NCBI GenBank assembly: GCA_024644875.1
Contig: JAHEGY010000015.1
Location: forward strand, 1 to 56,440
Length of the DNA stretch: 56,440 nt
From: Cyclobacteriaceae bacterium
GTDB lineage: Bacteria > Bacteroidota > Bacteroidia > Cytophagales > Cyclobacteriaceae
Reading direction: 5' to 3'
The translations under genes and the position numbers were made by a program. Below the pieces are notes generated by a model that was not told where the DNA came from, did not search any database, and saw only the letters and a program-made list of their open reading frames with translations. Below, in pieces: positions 7,495 through 15,915 of this stretch. Numbering within the stretch: position 1 is the first letter of the stretch; every line of letters starts with the position of its first letter.

Positions 7495-9694
7495 AAATCT
7501 TTGATAAAGCTTTATCATTTATGCTTACAGTGAACTTACTCCTTAAATCTTTTATCCACATATTTTCAAGGTAATTTTGATAATCTGAAATTACCTGCCC
7601 TCTAATTTCACTCAGGTCCTTGTTTTGGGCTGGAATCACATTGTTTACCAATACCAGATACTCCATATTCTCAATGGACAAGTCGTATGTACCAGGGTTC
7701 CAATCAACTAAGTCAATTATGTTATTATCGCCTTTTTCATATAATCCTGATTCGACCAGCAAAGTTAAAGCCGAATTTCCATTAATTTCCTTTTCAACCC
7801 ATTTTTTCGAGTTTGAAACAATGGTAAATCCCGAAGTGTCTCCCTCAACCTCCCGATAAATGAACTTTTCAAGTAACCAGCTCCGGGATTTTATATGACT
7901 ATATAAATGATCCCAGACATCGTAATTACAGGAAACTTCAAGAAAATAGGTTGAATCTTGAATTACCATCTGATAGAGACTATCTATTTCATGCTCAAAG
8001 GAATTTATAATTTTTTCTTTATCTGCTAGTGAAAAATATAATGTGTCTTCAAAAACCGGATAGAATAACTTTGCCAGGTATCTGCGGGCCAAGTCAATAT
8101 CTTTGATTTCTTCAGATCTGAATATCATGGCATCAAGACGTTCTCCCCAGGTATAATTTTCTGAATTCACATTAAAATACTGTTCCAGCCCAGTGGTATC
8201 AATAATGGCTTTGTTCCAAACTTCCTGGTCCATCAGGTCGAATAAAAGAATTCCTTCCCTGTATTCTCTGACTAACATTTTATATTCATAATATTTTTCC
8301 GCCAGGTGTGATTTTTCGTACTCGATCAATTGTTCATCGATATAATTGTTGATGAATTGTTTCATGTAAACCGCAGGATCTATATTATTATTTTTAAGCT
8401 GTTTTGAATGAATATATTTGAAAAGGGTACTTACTGAATAATTGCTATCCTGTATTGAGAAAATATATTCCTGTAACAGAGCATTAGTAGAATCATAAGT
8501 CCATTTCCCGGCAATCAAACTGCTATCAGCCATGGCAAGACAATTAATCAGAATTTCGTCATCCAGTCTGAAATTATTCTCCTTTTTTAGTTTCCTGATC
8601 AGGTATGTATGGGTTAATTCTGACCTGGAATCACGTTTTACCTTTTCTGTAAGTTCATCTTTTATTTCAGGGTATGGTTTTACAGGCATTTTTTTGACTA
8701 ATTTAATAATATGCCAACCATAGGGAGTCAAGACCGGTTCACTTATATCTCCGGGATGCTTTAAGTTGAAAGCTGCTTCGGAAAAGGAAGGGACTACCCT
8801 GCCAGTCTCAAATGGCTGAAGCATACCACCCTGGTTTTTTGTATTTGAATCCTCGGAAAAATTTTTACATAAATAATCCCAGTCTTCTCCTTCTTTAATA
8901 GAATTATAAATCTTGTAGATCCTCTCTTTTATAGCTAATGAATCGCTTGCATTTGAATTGTTTCCGAATCTCAACATAATATGAGCAACTTGCACTTTTC
9001 CTCTTGCAGGTCTTATATCATTTACTTTAAGGACATGGTAGCCAAACCTGGTTTTAAAAGGATCCGAGTAATGATTCGCAGGAGTATTATAAGCTACAGT
9101 TTCGAATGGATAAACCATCTGAAGTGCTGTAAAATATCCCAGGTTTCCTTTATTGGTTTTTACTGAAGGATCCTGTGAATAAGCCATGGCCAGCTCTTTA
9201 AAATCAGCTCCGGAAACTAATTGATCATGAATAAGTGCAATTTTCTCAAAAGCCTGTAATGTATCGATTGGATCATTCTGATTTTGAATTCTAATAATAA
9301 TGTGGGAAACATTAATTTCATAAAGCATTCGTTCATAAGCTTCCTGAACAAGCTTTATAATAATTGAATCATCTTTAAGATATGATTCAGTTAATTGATC
9401 CCTGTATTTATTAAATTCTTTTAAAAAGGAGTCTGTTGTATCCATTCCTTTAAGTTCAGCCTCCTTAACCTTTAATTTGAAGTTAATGTACAAATCAAGA
9501 TATTCGTCAATTTCTTTTTTAGTTATTGCTGGTTCTGTATTTCCTATATTCTTGTTTAAATTGTAGGTAAATTCCTCAACAGATACTGGTGAACCATTGA
9601 TATCGAAAACTGTAGAAGTATCAATTGAATCCTGTTTGATTGATGAACAGCTAAGGGTGATAACAGACAATAAAAAAAGGCATAATCCTCTCAT
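7472..9694 (-). CDS. PpiC-type peptidyl-prolyl isomerase lipoprotein, two parvulin domains
   Basis: A predicted lipoprotein of 740 residues. Starting at the internal ATG gives MRGLCLFLLSVITLSC with Cys16 as the lipidation site; the frame is open to an ATG at 9727. An N-terminal chaperone segment (DINGSPVSVEEF onward) is followed by parvulin domain 1 (about 127-227, with GADFKELAMAYSQDP and FGYHVLKV) and domain 2 (about 234-335, with VAHIMLRF, FSEAAF and YGWHIIKL). The remaining 400 residues are helical and hold a second chaperone-like part. It is the first gene of a minus-strand run with the chaperone-like lipoprotein, surA and moxR, a set that suggests outer-membrane protein biogenesis. No frameshift is seen. 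Confidence 0.9.
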   Translation of the reverse strand: MRGLCLFLLSVITLSCSSIKQDSIDTSTVFDINGSPVSVEEFTYNLNKNIGNTEPAITKKEIDEYLDLYINFKLKVKEAELKGMDTTDSFLKEFNKYRDQLTESYLKDDSIIIKLVQEAYERMLYEINVSHIIIRIQNQNDPIDTLQAFEKIALIHDQLVSGADFKELAMAYSQDPSVKTNKGNLGYFTALQMVYPFETVAYNTPANHYSDPFKTRFGYHVLKVNDIRPARGKVQVAHIMLRFGNNSNASDSLAIKERIYKIYNSIKEGEDWDYLCKNFSEDSNTKNQGGMLQPFETGRVVPSFSEAAFNLKHPGDISEPVLTPYGWHIIKLVKKMPVKPYPEIKDELTEKVKRDSRSELTHTYLIRKLKKENNFRLDDEILINCLAMADSSLIAGKWTYDSTNALLQEYIFSIQDSNYSVSTLFKYIHSKQLKNNNIDPAVYMKQFINNYIDEQLIEYEKSHLAEKYYEYKMLVREYREGILLFDLMDQEVWNKAIIDTTGLEQYFNVNSENYTWGERLDAMIFRSEEIKDIDLARRYLAKLFYPVFEDTLYFSLADKEKIINSFEHEIDSLYQMVIQDSTYFLEVSCNYDVWDHLYSHIKSRSWLLEKFIYREVEGDTSGFTIVSNSKKWVEKEINGNSALTLLVESGLYEKGDNNIIDLVDWNPGTYDLSIENMEYLVLVNNVIPAQNKDLSEIRGQVISDYQNYLENMWIKDLRSKFTVSINDKALSKIYEEYKVN

Positions 9695-9778
9695 AATCAG
9701 CACGTACACAACATTAACAAAGTGCAATTTTACATAATTTTAAGCAGAATATAGGAAAGAAGCCTGAATAAAAGGGCT

Positions 9779-10198
9779 TTATTTGCTGGCAAGTATCTTT
9801 TTTTTGAGGCGGCAAATATTGTTATTATTGCTTTTAATAAATTCTACTTTATCCATAATTCTCTTAACCAACATTAAACCAAGTCCACCTTTCTTTTTTT
9901 CTACAATTATTTCCTTGATGGTTGGTTCCTGATAGTTCTTTATATTAAATCCATTCCCTGTATCTTGTATTTCAATTATTACCTCCTGTTTTGAAACATC
10001 AACAAAAAGTTCGATTGATTTATTTGGATCACAATTATGGGAATGAATCATGAGATTGGCACAGACTTCATCTACCGCCAGTACCATATGGTGAATATCA
10101 ATCTCTGATTTAAAATGATTATTCAAAGTCTTGCTCATAAAACTTCTGATATCAGCAAGATTCTTTTTTGAACACCGTGCAGAGTAATTATATCGCAT
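9779..10198 (-). CDS. RsbW/SpoIIAB-type serine kinase (anti-sigma or switch kinase)
   Basis: A 139-residue GHKL-fold ATPase that would phosphorylate the STAS protein encoded just upstream. The N box is AVDEVCANLMIHS (41-53), the G1 box DTGNGF (79-84) and the G2 box GGLGLMLVKRIMD (104-116). Its start overlaps the end of the STAS gene by 11 bases, so the two are translationally coupled. Known relatives bind and inhibit a sigma factor when not held by dephosphorylated STAS partner. Bacteroidota lack a sigma-B, so the target here is unknown, and the 'anti-sigma' label should be read as a family name only. Confidence 0.88.
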   Translation of the reverse strand: MRYNYSARCSKKNLADIRSFMSKTLNNHFKSEIDIHHMVLAVDEVCANLMIHSHNCDPNKSIELFVDVSKQEVIIEIQDTGNGFNIKNYQEPTIKEIIVEKKKGGLGLMLVKRIMDKVEFIKSNNNNICRLKKKILASK

Positions 10199-10529
10199 CG
10201 ACTAAATTCTTAGCATCTTCCTTAGATTCAACCATATTTATTAACTGGTCCAGACCAAGTATGTGAAATACATTTTTAACGTTACTCCCGAGACCAAATA
10301 GCACCATTTTTATCTCGCCTTCCTCCATTTCATGAATATATGACATAAAAACACCCAATCCAGCGGAAGAAATATACTGAAGATCATTACAATCCACGAT
10401 GATTTTCTTCTCTGTCTTAATTATTTCCCCGATTTTATTATCCAGGTGAATAGATGAACTTGCATCCACCTCACCACTCACTTTAATTATATAAAAATCT
10501 TCTTCCTTGTTAGTTTGAATTGTAATCAT
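10188..10529 (-). CDS. STAS-domain anti-anti-sigma factor (RsbV/SpoIIAA type)
   Basis: A 113-residue single STAS domain. The core motif DCNDLQYISSAGLGVFMSYI (46-65) contains the regulatory serine; by alignment with SpoIIAA it should be Ser55. It would be phosphorylated by the adjacent HATPase kinase and dephosphorylated by the SpoIIE phosphatase encoded 23 bp upstream. All three genes lie in order phosphatase, STAS, kinase on the minus strand, the normal make-up of a partner-switching module. No sigma factor is next to it. Confidence 0.9.
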   Translation of the reverse strand: MITIQTNKEEDFYIIKVSGEVDASSSIHLDNKIGEIIKTEKKIIVDCNDLQYISSAGLGVFMSYIHEMEEGEIKMVLFGLGSNVKNVFHILGLDQLINMVESKEDAKNLVDAI

Positions 10530-10552
10530 GCTTTTTTACGCTTATAAATAAA

Positions 10553-12625
10553 CTAAGTTTTGTTTTCCTTGAACTTTATTATAATTAATGTTGAATCATC
10601 TTCCAGAGCATTCGTTCCACAAAAAGAATACATTGCTTTAACAATTGCATCTTTAATCTCATCCGGGGATAATTCTGCATTTTCAACGATTATATTTTTC
10701 AGCCTGTCATATCCAAATTCTTCCTGGTTAACATCTCTTGCCTCAGTAATTCCATCTGTAAATAAAACCAAAATATCTTTCGGATTGTATTTAATCCTAT
10801 CTATGTTAACGTATCTGTAAAATTCATTGTTTCTGATTATCCCCAATCCTAGTCCAATTCCATAAAAATAATTTGCAGAATTCTTACTATGATCATAGTA
10901 AAGTGTCGGACAATGTCCTGCCCTGGAAAATAACAAAGATCCTTTAGTCCTGTCGATAATATAGTATGCGGCTGTAATAAATGAATTTTTGTCCAATCCC
11001 TTGGCTAGTGCATTATTAGCATAAATTAAAAAATCCTTAGGTGATAATTGCAGTTGTACCAGGCTATGAAATATTCCTTTCAGTTGGGACATATGGAAGG
11101 CGGCGGAGGTTCCTTTCCCGGAAACATCCCCTATAATAATGATGGTTTTGTCTTCATTGATTTTGAAGATATCATAATAATCACCTCCAACTTCATCGGC
11201 TGATTCCGAGTAACCTATGATATCAAAGAAGTCACTTTCCTCGAGTTTTGTCGGAAGCAGGTTTCTTTGTACTGTTTTGGCAATATTCAGTTCCTTCTTA
11301 TACCTTTCATTCTCTACGGCTGCATCTATCAGATTAAAATTCTCAATAGATATGGATGCCTGGTTAATGAAAGTGCCTATGATATCGATCATCTCATCAT
11401 TAAAACCATCACTGATCTCCTTTAATAGATTCAACGTACCCAGAGAATCATTCTGTATATAGATGGGAAATACCAATATGGATCGATACTTATAATCTCG
11501 AATTGAGGCTATATAACGATTTGTTCTAAGGTTTTTAACAGGATCCGTACTAAGTAGTTTTTTGATTTTCCCTTTAGGAATATGTTCCAGAACATCAGGA
11601 ATGTCTTCCTTCTTTATTTTATATCTTAGCTGTTTTGTTTCGAGTGAACCAGGTTGGTTAATATCCAACCAGGCAGCATCTGCCATAACTGCGCTAACTG
11701 CACTCTCCAATAGGATTTCATAAACTTCCTCTTTGTTTTTACCAGTATTTCTGGACTGGCTTAAGCGTTGAAAATTAATTATCTCTTCTAGCTTCTTTTC
11801 AAAAACAGAGGAGGTGGGCAAATTAAATAACAACACAAGTACGGAAGTGATCGCATAAACGAATACAAAAATAAATATGATGAGCGTGGTAATATTCTCA
11901 AAAAGATCCAGCACCAGTACATCACTTGAATCACTTGAATCATCCCAGATTTGCTTAATAAAATAGCCAAGGTAGATTGCAACTAATATAAAAAGTAATA
12001 TGCTTTTCCATTTCTGCTTGTAATTCAGGTAAGCAACCCACTTCAAATTCACTGAAAAATATATACTGATAATTAATGATATCCCGATGATGATATAAAA
12101 AATGGGATTACCAAAGCCAATTTTCAGAAATATTAAAAACAGGGAAAGTAATAAAAGATATAAAAATATTTTCCAGGAATATACAAGTCGTTTTGATTTC
12201 TGATAAAATATAAAACGTTCCCAGACTACAAATGTTGATAGCAGAAAGGCTAAAATTAAGCCCAGGTTTAGAAAATATATAAAATTAATGAACAAGGGAT
12301 TTTGACCTACCTTATGATTCCTGAACAGGAATTCAAACAGTATTAATCCAAGTGATAATATTGTTGCTATCAATCCGGTAACAAATACCTTCCATAACAG
12401 ATCCTGTAAATTTGCATTCTTTAACCTCCCCAGGTGATAATGGTAAAAAATATACAAGGAAAGGAAAAAAACAATAAAGGCTAAATAGGGTAGGAAAAGT
12501 GGAATCCCCGTAGGGATATCATTATACTTTGAGAAAGTTATAACTAATCCCGAAGCAGACATCAGTAGAAAACTGATAACCCCTAGAACAAATGAAATAC
12601 GTATTCTTAATGTTCTGCTAATCAA
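10553..12625 (-). CDS. Membrane SpoIIE-type serine phosphatase with GAF domain (RsbU-like)
   Basis: The 690-residue protein would dephosphorylate the neighbouring STAS protein in response to a signal. The N-terminal 270 residues form about seven or eight hydrophobic helices, a membrane sensor region. A GAF-like domain follows (about 300-445, with SAVMADAAWLDI and SILVFPIYIQNDSLGTLNLL). The PP2C/SpoIIE domain is at the C-terminus: VGGDYYDIFKI and IGDVSGKGTSAAF carry metal-binding aspartates, and LFTDGITEARD supplies another. It leads a three-gene partner-switching cassette. Upstream is a 396-base AT-rich region with DnaA boxes. A minus-strand -7-like TAATTTTG at 12776-12783 may be its promoter, but a correctly spaced -33 element is not seen. 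Confidence 0.92.
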   Translation of the reverse strand: MISRTLRIRISFVLGVISFLLMSASGLVITFSKYNDIPTGIPLFLPYLAFIVFFLSLYIFYHYHLGRLKNANLQDLLWKVFVTGLIATILSLGLILFEFLFRNHKVGQNPLFINFIYFLNLGLILAFLLSTFVVWERFIFYQKSKRLVYSWKIFLYLLLLSLFLIFLKIGFGNPIFYIIIGISLIISIYFSVNLKWVAYLNYKQKWKSILLFILVAIYLGYFIKQIWDDSSDSSDVLVLDLFENITTLIIFIFVFVYAITSVLVLLFNLPTSSVFEKKLEEIINFQRLSQSRNTGKNKEEVYEILLESAVSAVMADAAWLDINQPGSLETKQLRYKIKKEDIPDVLEHIPKGKIKKLLSTDPVKNLRTNRYIASIRDYKYRSILVFPIYIQNDSLGTLNLLKEISDGFNDEMIDIIGTFINQASISIENFNLIDAAVENERYKKELNIAKTVQRNLLPTKLEESDFFDIIGYSESADEVGGDYYDIFKINEDKTIIIIGDVSGKGTSAAFHMSQLKGIFHSLVQLQLSPKDFLIYANNALAKGLDKNSFITAAYYIIDRTKGSLLFSRAGHCPTLYYDHSKNSANYFYGIGLGLGIIRNNEFYRYVNIDRIKYNPKDILVLFTDGITEARDVNQEEFGYDRLKNIIVENAELSPDEIKDAIVKAMYSFCGTNALEDDSTLIIIKFKENKT

Positions 12626-13021
12626 ATATTATAATTTTTAATAAAAATATGGAATTTGATCCTTCCTTAAAAGTAATATGAGTCCCTCTTTAAATTATAT
12701 TTATGCATTTTAAGAATTACTATAAAAATGACCTGATATTTGAAAGTTTATTTTGAAATTTACAATGATTTGGGCCAAAATTAACATTTTAAAAAAGCAA
12801 ATTTTTTATCCACAATTTATCAAACTTATCCACACTTTTTTTAAAATAAGGCTTAATTGCCTGAATATCAGCAACTTATACTGTAATTAAAAAATTAAAT
12901 TCCTGTGGATAACTCCCTCATTATGACAGAGTTATGCAAATGTTAAGAATTTAAGTATTAATATTTAAATTTAGCTGAAATAAAAAAAATGCGCAAAGAG
13001 TATATAATTTGCACTTTGAAT
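12626..13021. other. AT-rich intergenic region with DnaA boxes (candidate oriC or DnaA target)
   Basis: Contains three perfect copies of the DnaA box TTATCCACA: plus strand 12806-12814 and 12826-12834, with starts exactly 20 bp apart, and minus strand 12904-12912. A one-mismatch form TTATGCAAA lies at 12932-12940, and a weak form TTATCAAAC fills the space between the first two. The surrounding 200 bases are very AT-rich. No coding frame is seen. Flanking genes are both on the minus strand (phosphatase start, ClC end). An origin or a DnaA-titration or regulation site is possible. Confidence 0.6.
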
Positions 13022-14815
13022 TCAGGCATACTTCTTTCGTTTTAAGTTATTCCTGTAAGCATTAAAAATGGTTGATTTAGAAAGAAAACCCTCATACTTG
13101 CCCTCGGATAATACCGGGAGATTCCAGGCACCGGTTTTTTCGAACTTTCTCATTACCTGGTGCATACTGTCATTCAGGTTTACAGTATCGGGAGGGCTAT
13201 GCATCAGGCTCTTGATATCAGTTATTTTTTGAGCTTCCTCATCGAACATAATCTCCCTGATATCATCAAGCATAATAATTCCTTCAAGGATTTTATCTTT
13301 GCTAACCACAGGGTAAATATTTCTTTTGGATTTTCTAACTACTTTTATCAGGTGTTTTAGTTTTCGCTCAGGTTCAATAGTTAAGAGATCTCTTTCAATT
13401 AATTTATCCAGTGGAATATTACTTAATACCTGCTTATCCTTGTCATAGGGATTATAATCACCCCGCTCAATCAGATTCTTAGTATAAAGGGAGTGTTCTT
13501 CATAGTAAGAAATTGTAATGAATGATATTGCTGAAACAATCATTAATGGTACAAATAGCGTATAACCACTGGTGATTTCTGCTATAAGAAATATTCCGGT
13601 AAGGGGAGCATGTAATACCCCACTCATTACGCCACACATTCCTACAAGTGTAAAATTCGAAACGCTGACCATGTTTGAACCGGCAATATTATTGATTGTC
13701 AATGCACTTAAATAACCTGTAATCCCCCCCAGAAAAAGTGAGGGAGCAAATATCCCTCCACTTCCTCCTGATCCAATGGTTAGTGCTGTGGCTATTGGTT
13801 TGATCAGGACGATTCCGGCCAGAAAAATCCCGAATACAATAAGATTGTTAGAGTCAGAGATAAACAGGTTATTGGCGAGTATATCACTTTCATTGCTATT
13901 CAACAATGCCTTAATGGTATCGTATCCTTCGCCATATATCGGGGGTAGTAATATGATAATTATCCCGAGAAGAATCCCGCCCAGCAGCCCTCTGCCTACA
14001 TAGTTCCTGATTTTTATGATCCTATGCTCGATGAGATACATCATTTTGGTAAAATACAATGAGATAAATCCGCAAATTATACCCAGAAGAATGTAGTAAG
14101 GTGTATCACTGGCTTTAAAGGTATCCTTAAGATCAAAAGAAAATAGTATTTCCTCTCCAGATAAGGCGAGAGATACGATGGAGCCTGAGACAGAAGCAAT
14201 CAGCAGTGGAATAAATCCTTTTATAGTAATCTGCGTCAGGATTACCTCGAAGCAAAAAATAACACCTGCAATGGGGGAATTAAATATAGCAGAAATGGAG
14301 GCAGCTGCACCACATCCAACTAGCAAGGTCCGATGGTTGTAGTTCATATGCATGAACCTTGAAACATTTGATCCGATTGCTGATCCGGTAACAACAATTG
14401 GTGCCTCTAAACCTACAGAACCTCCAAACCCGACTGTTACCGCACTGGTTATCATCCGGCTGTAAATCTTACTTTGTTTGACCAGGCTCAATTTCTTCGA
14501 TATGGAATATATAATATCTGTTATTCCATGACCTAGCTTTTCTTTAAAAATATATCTTGAAATGATCACGGTTAGCACAATACCTATCAAAGGGTAGAGG
14601 AAATAAGTATAATTAGGCAGGAAGCCACTCTTTAAAAAATACTGGATATAATGAACTGTTCCTTTTAATACCACAGCTGCCAGACCGGCAAGTATGCCAA
14701 TTACGACACTCAATATAATAACAAAGGTGGGGCTTTTAATATGTTTTATCCGCCAAATAAGTAATTTCGAAATGAAATCTCTGGAAATCATATGTGCAAA
14801 ATTAACCGATAACAT
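13022..14815 (-). CDS. ClC-family chloride channel/antiporter with CBS domains
   Basis: A 597-residue inner-membrane anion transporter. Typical ClC signatures are GSVGLEAPIV (132-141), where Glu137 corresponds to the gating glutamate, GSGGSGGIFAPSLFLGG near 347-363, and LGHGI near 94-98 at the place of the GSGIP loop. A second glutamate at the proton-pathway position (FCFEV, near residue 190) favours an H+/Cl- exchanger over a pure channel, by analogy with E. coli ClC. The last 150 residues hold two CBS domains (LIERDLLTIEP onward and IKSLMHSPPDTVNLNDS onward) that may bind adenine nucleotides. It stands alone and is divergent from the next gene. An alternative start at Met9 is possible. Confidence 0.94.
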   Translation of the reverse strand: MLSVNFAHMISRDFISKLLIWRIKHIKSPTFVIILSVVIGILAGLAAVVLKGTVHYIQYFLKSGFLPNYTYFLYPLIGIVLTVIISRYIFKEKLGHGITDIIYSISKKLSLVKQSKIYSRMITSAVTVGFGGSVGLEAPIVVTGSAIGSNVSRFMHMNYNHRTLLVGCGAAASISAIFNSPIAGVIFCFEVILTQITIKGFIPLLIASVSGSIVSLALSGEEILFSFDLKDTFKASDTPYYILLGIICGFISLYFTKMMYLIEHRIIKIRNYVGRGLLGGILLGIIIILLPPIYGEGYDTIKALLNSNESDILANNLFISDSNNLIVFGIFLAGIVLIKPIATALTIGSGGSGGIFAPSLFLGGITGYLSALTINNIAGSNMVSVSNFTLVGMCGVMSGVLHAPLTGIFLIAEITSGYTLFVPLMIVSAISFITISYYEEHSLYTKNLIERGDYNPYDKDKQVLSNIPLDKLIERDLLTIEPERKLKHLIKVVRKSKRNIYPVVSKDKILEGIIMLDDIREIMFDEEAQKITDIKSLMHSPPDTVNLNDSMHQVMRKFEKTGAWNLPVLSEGKYEGFLSKSTIFNAYRNNLKRKKYA

Positions 14816-14876
14816 AGATATAATTGCATCTTATTAAATAGATTCACAAAATATTTTCATATTATAATTCCATCAA

Positions 14877-15821
14877 GTGATCAATAGAATTTGCAATTTG
14901 TTTAATATTCAATTTCCGATCATTCAGGCTGGAATGGTGTGGTGCAGTGGGTGGCGTTTGGCATCAGCTGTCAGTAGTGCAGGTGGACTGGGATTAATCG
15001 GTTCAGGCTCGATGCCCTCTGAAATTCTCCGGGAACACATTATTAAATGTAAAAAGTCAACTTTAAAACCATTTGGCGTAAATCTTCCTTTAATATATCC
15101 CGAAATTGAAGAGCATATAAAAGTAATTATTGAGGAAGGTGTTCAAATCGTATTTACCTCTGCCGGAAATCCCAAGACCTGGACAAACATGCTAAAGAAG
15201 AAAGGCATTAAGGTTGCCCATGTCGTATCCTCTTCGCAATTCGCTGAAAAAAGTGAAGATGCTGGTGTGGATGCAATAGTTGCCGAAGGATTTGAAGCTG
15301 GAGGGCATAACGGAAGAGAGGAAACTACAACTTTGTGTCTGATCCCTAACGTAATAGAAAATACCAAATTACCCGTTATTGCTGCCGGAGGTATAGTATC
15401 TGGAAGATCCATGCTCGCGGTTATGGCTCTCGGTGCAGATGCTGTACAAATAGGATCCAGATTTGTAGCTTCCACGGAATCTTCAGCGCATATAAATTTC
15501 AAGAAGAAAATAATCAGCTTGAAGGAGGGTGATACACGACTTTCTCTAAAGAAACTGATCCCAGTAAGACTCATAAAGAATGATTTCTATAATTCTGTTC
15601 AATTTGCTGAGGATAAGGGTGCCGGTCCACATGAACTATCACTTTTACTGGGAAAAGGAAGATCGAAGCAAGGCATGTTTTTGGGAGATATCAGCAAAGG
15701 AGAATTGGAGATCGGCCAGGCCTCTTCGATGATTACTGATATTAAACCGGCTGCTGAGATCCTTCATGAGATCTGGGATGAATATATCGTGGCTAAAAAG
15801 CGATTATCCAATATGGATTAA
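14877..15821 (+). CDS. Nitronate monooxygenase / FabK-like flavoprotein
   Basis: A 314-residue FMN-dependent TIM-barrel enzyme of the 2-nitropropane dioxygenase group. It starts with GTG. The N-terminus PIIQAGMVWCSG, the central EAGGHNGREE with the His typical of nitronate monooxygenases, the phosphate-binding IAAGGIVSGRSM and GADAVQIGSRFVAS segments all fit. In Bacteroidota this family is annotated either as nitronate monooxygenase or enoyl-ACP reductase II, and sequence reading alone cannot separate the substrates. Alone on the plus strand between two minus-strand genes. Confidence 0.85.
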   Translation: MINRICNLFNIQFPIIQAGMVWCSGWRLASAVSSAGGLGLIGSGSMPSEILREHIIKCKKSTLKPFGVNLPLIYPEIEEHIKVIIEEGVQIVFTSAGNPKTWTNMLKKKGIKVAHVVSSSQFAEKSEDAGVDAIVAEGFEAGGHNGREETTTLCLIPNVIENTKLPVIAAGGIVSGRSMLAVMALGADAVQIGSRFVASTESSAHINFKKKIISLKEGDTRLSLKKLIPVRLIKNDFYNSVQFAEDKGAGPHELSLLLGKGRSKQGMFLGDISKGELEIGQASSMITDIKPAAEILHEIWDEYIVAKKRLSNMD

Positions 15822-15915
15822 GGGCCCCGGATGATATAAAGCCATTAGATATTTTATACCTTTCTAAGCCTCAGATTAAAAAACAGTTACCTTTTATTTG
15901 TATTCTGACCTGATT

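Noticed and set aside
15143-15574. Minus-strand frame of about 140 codons inside the nitronate monooxygenase-like gene
   Set aside because: Antisense shadow of a well-conserved enzyme.
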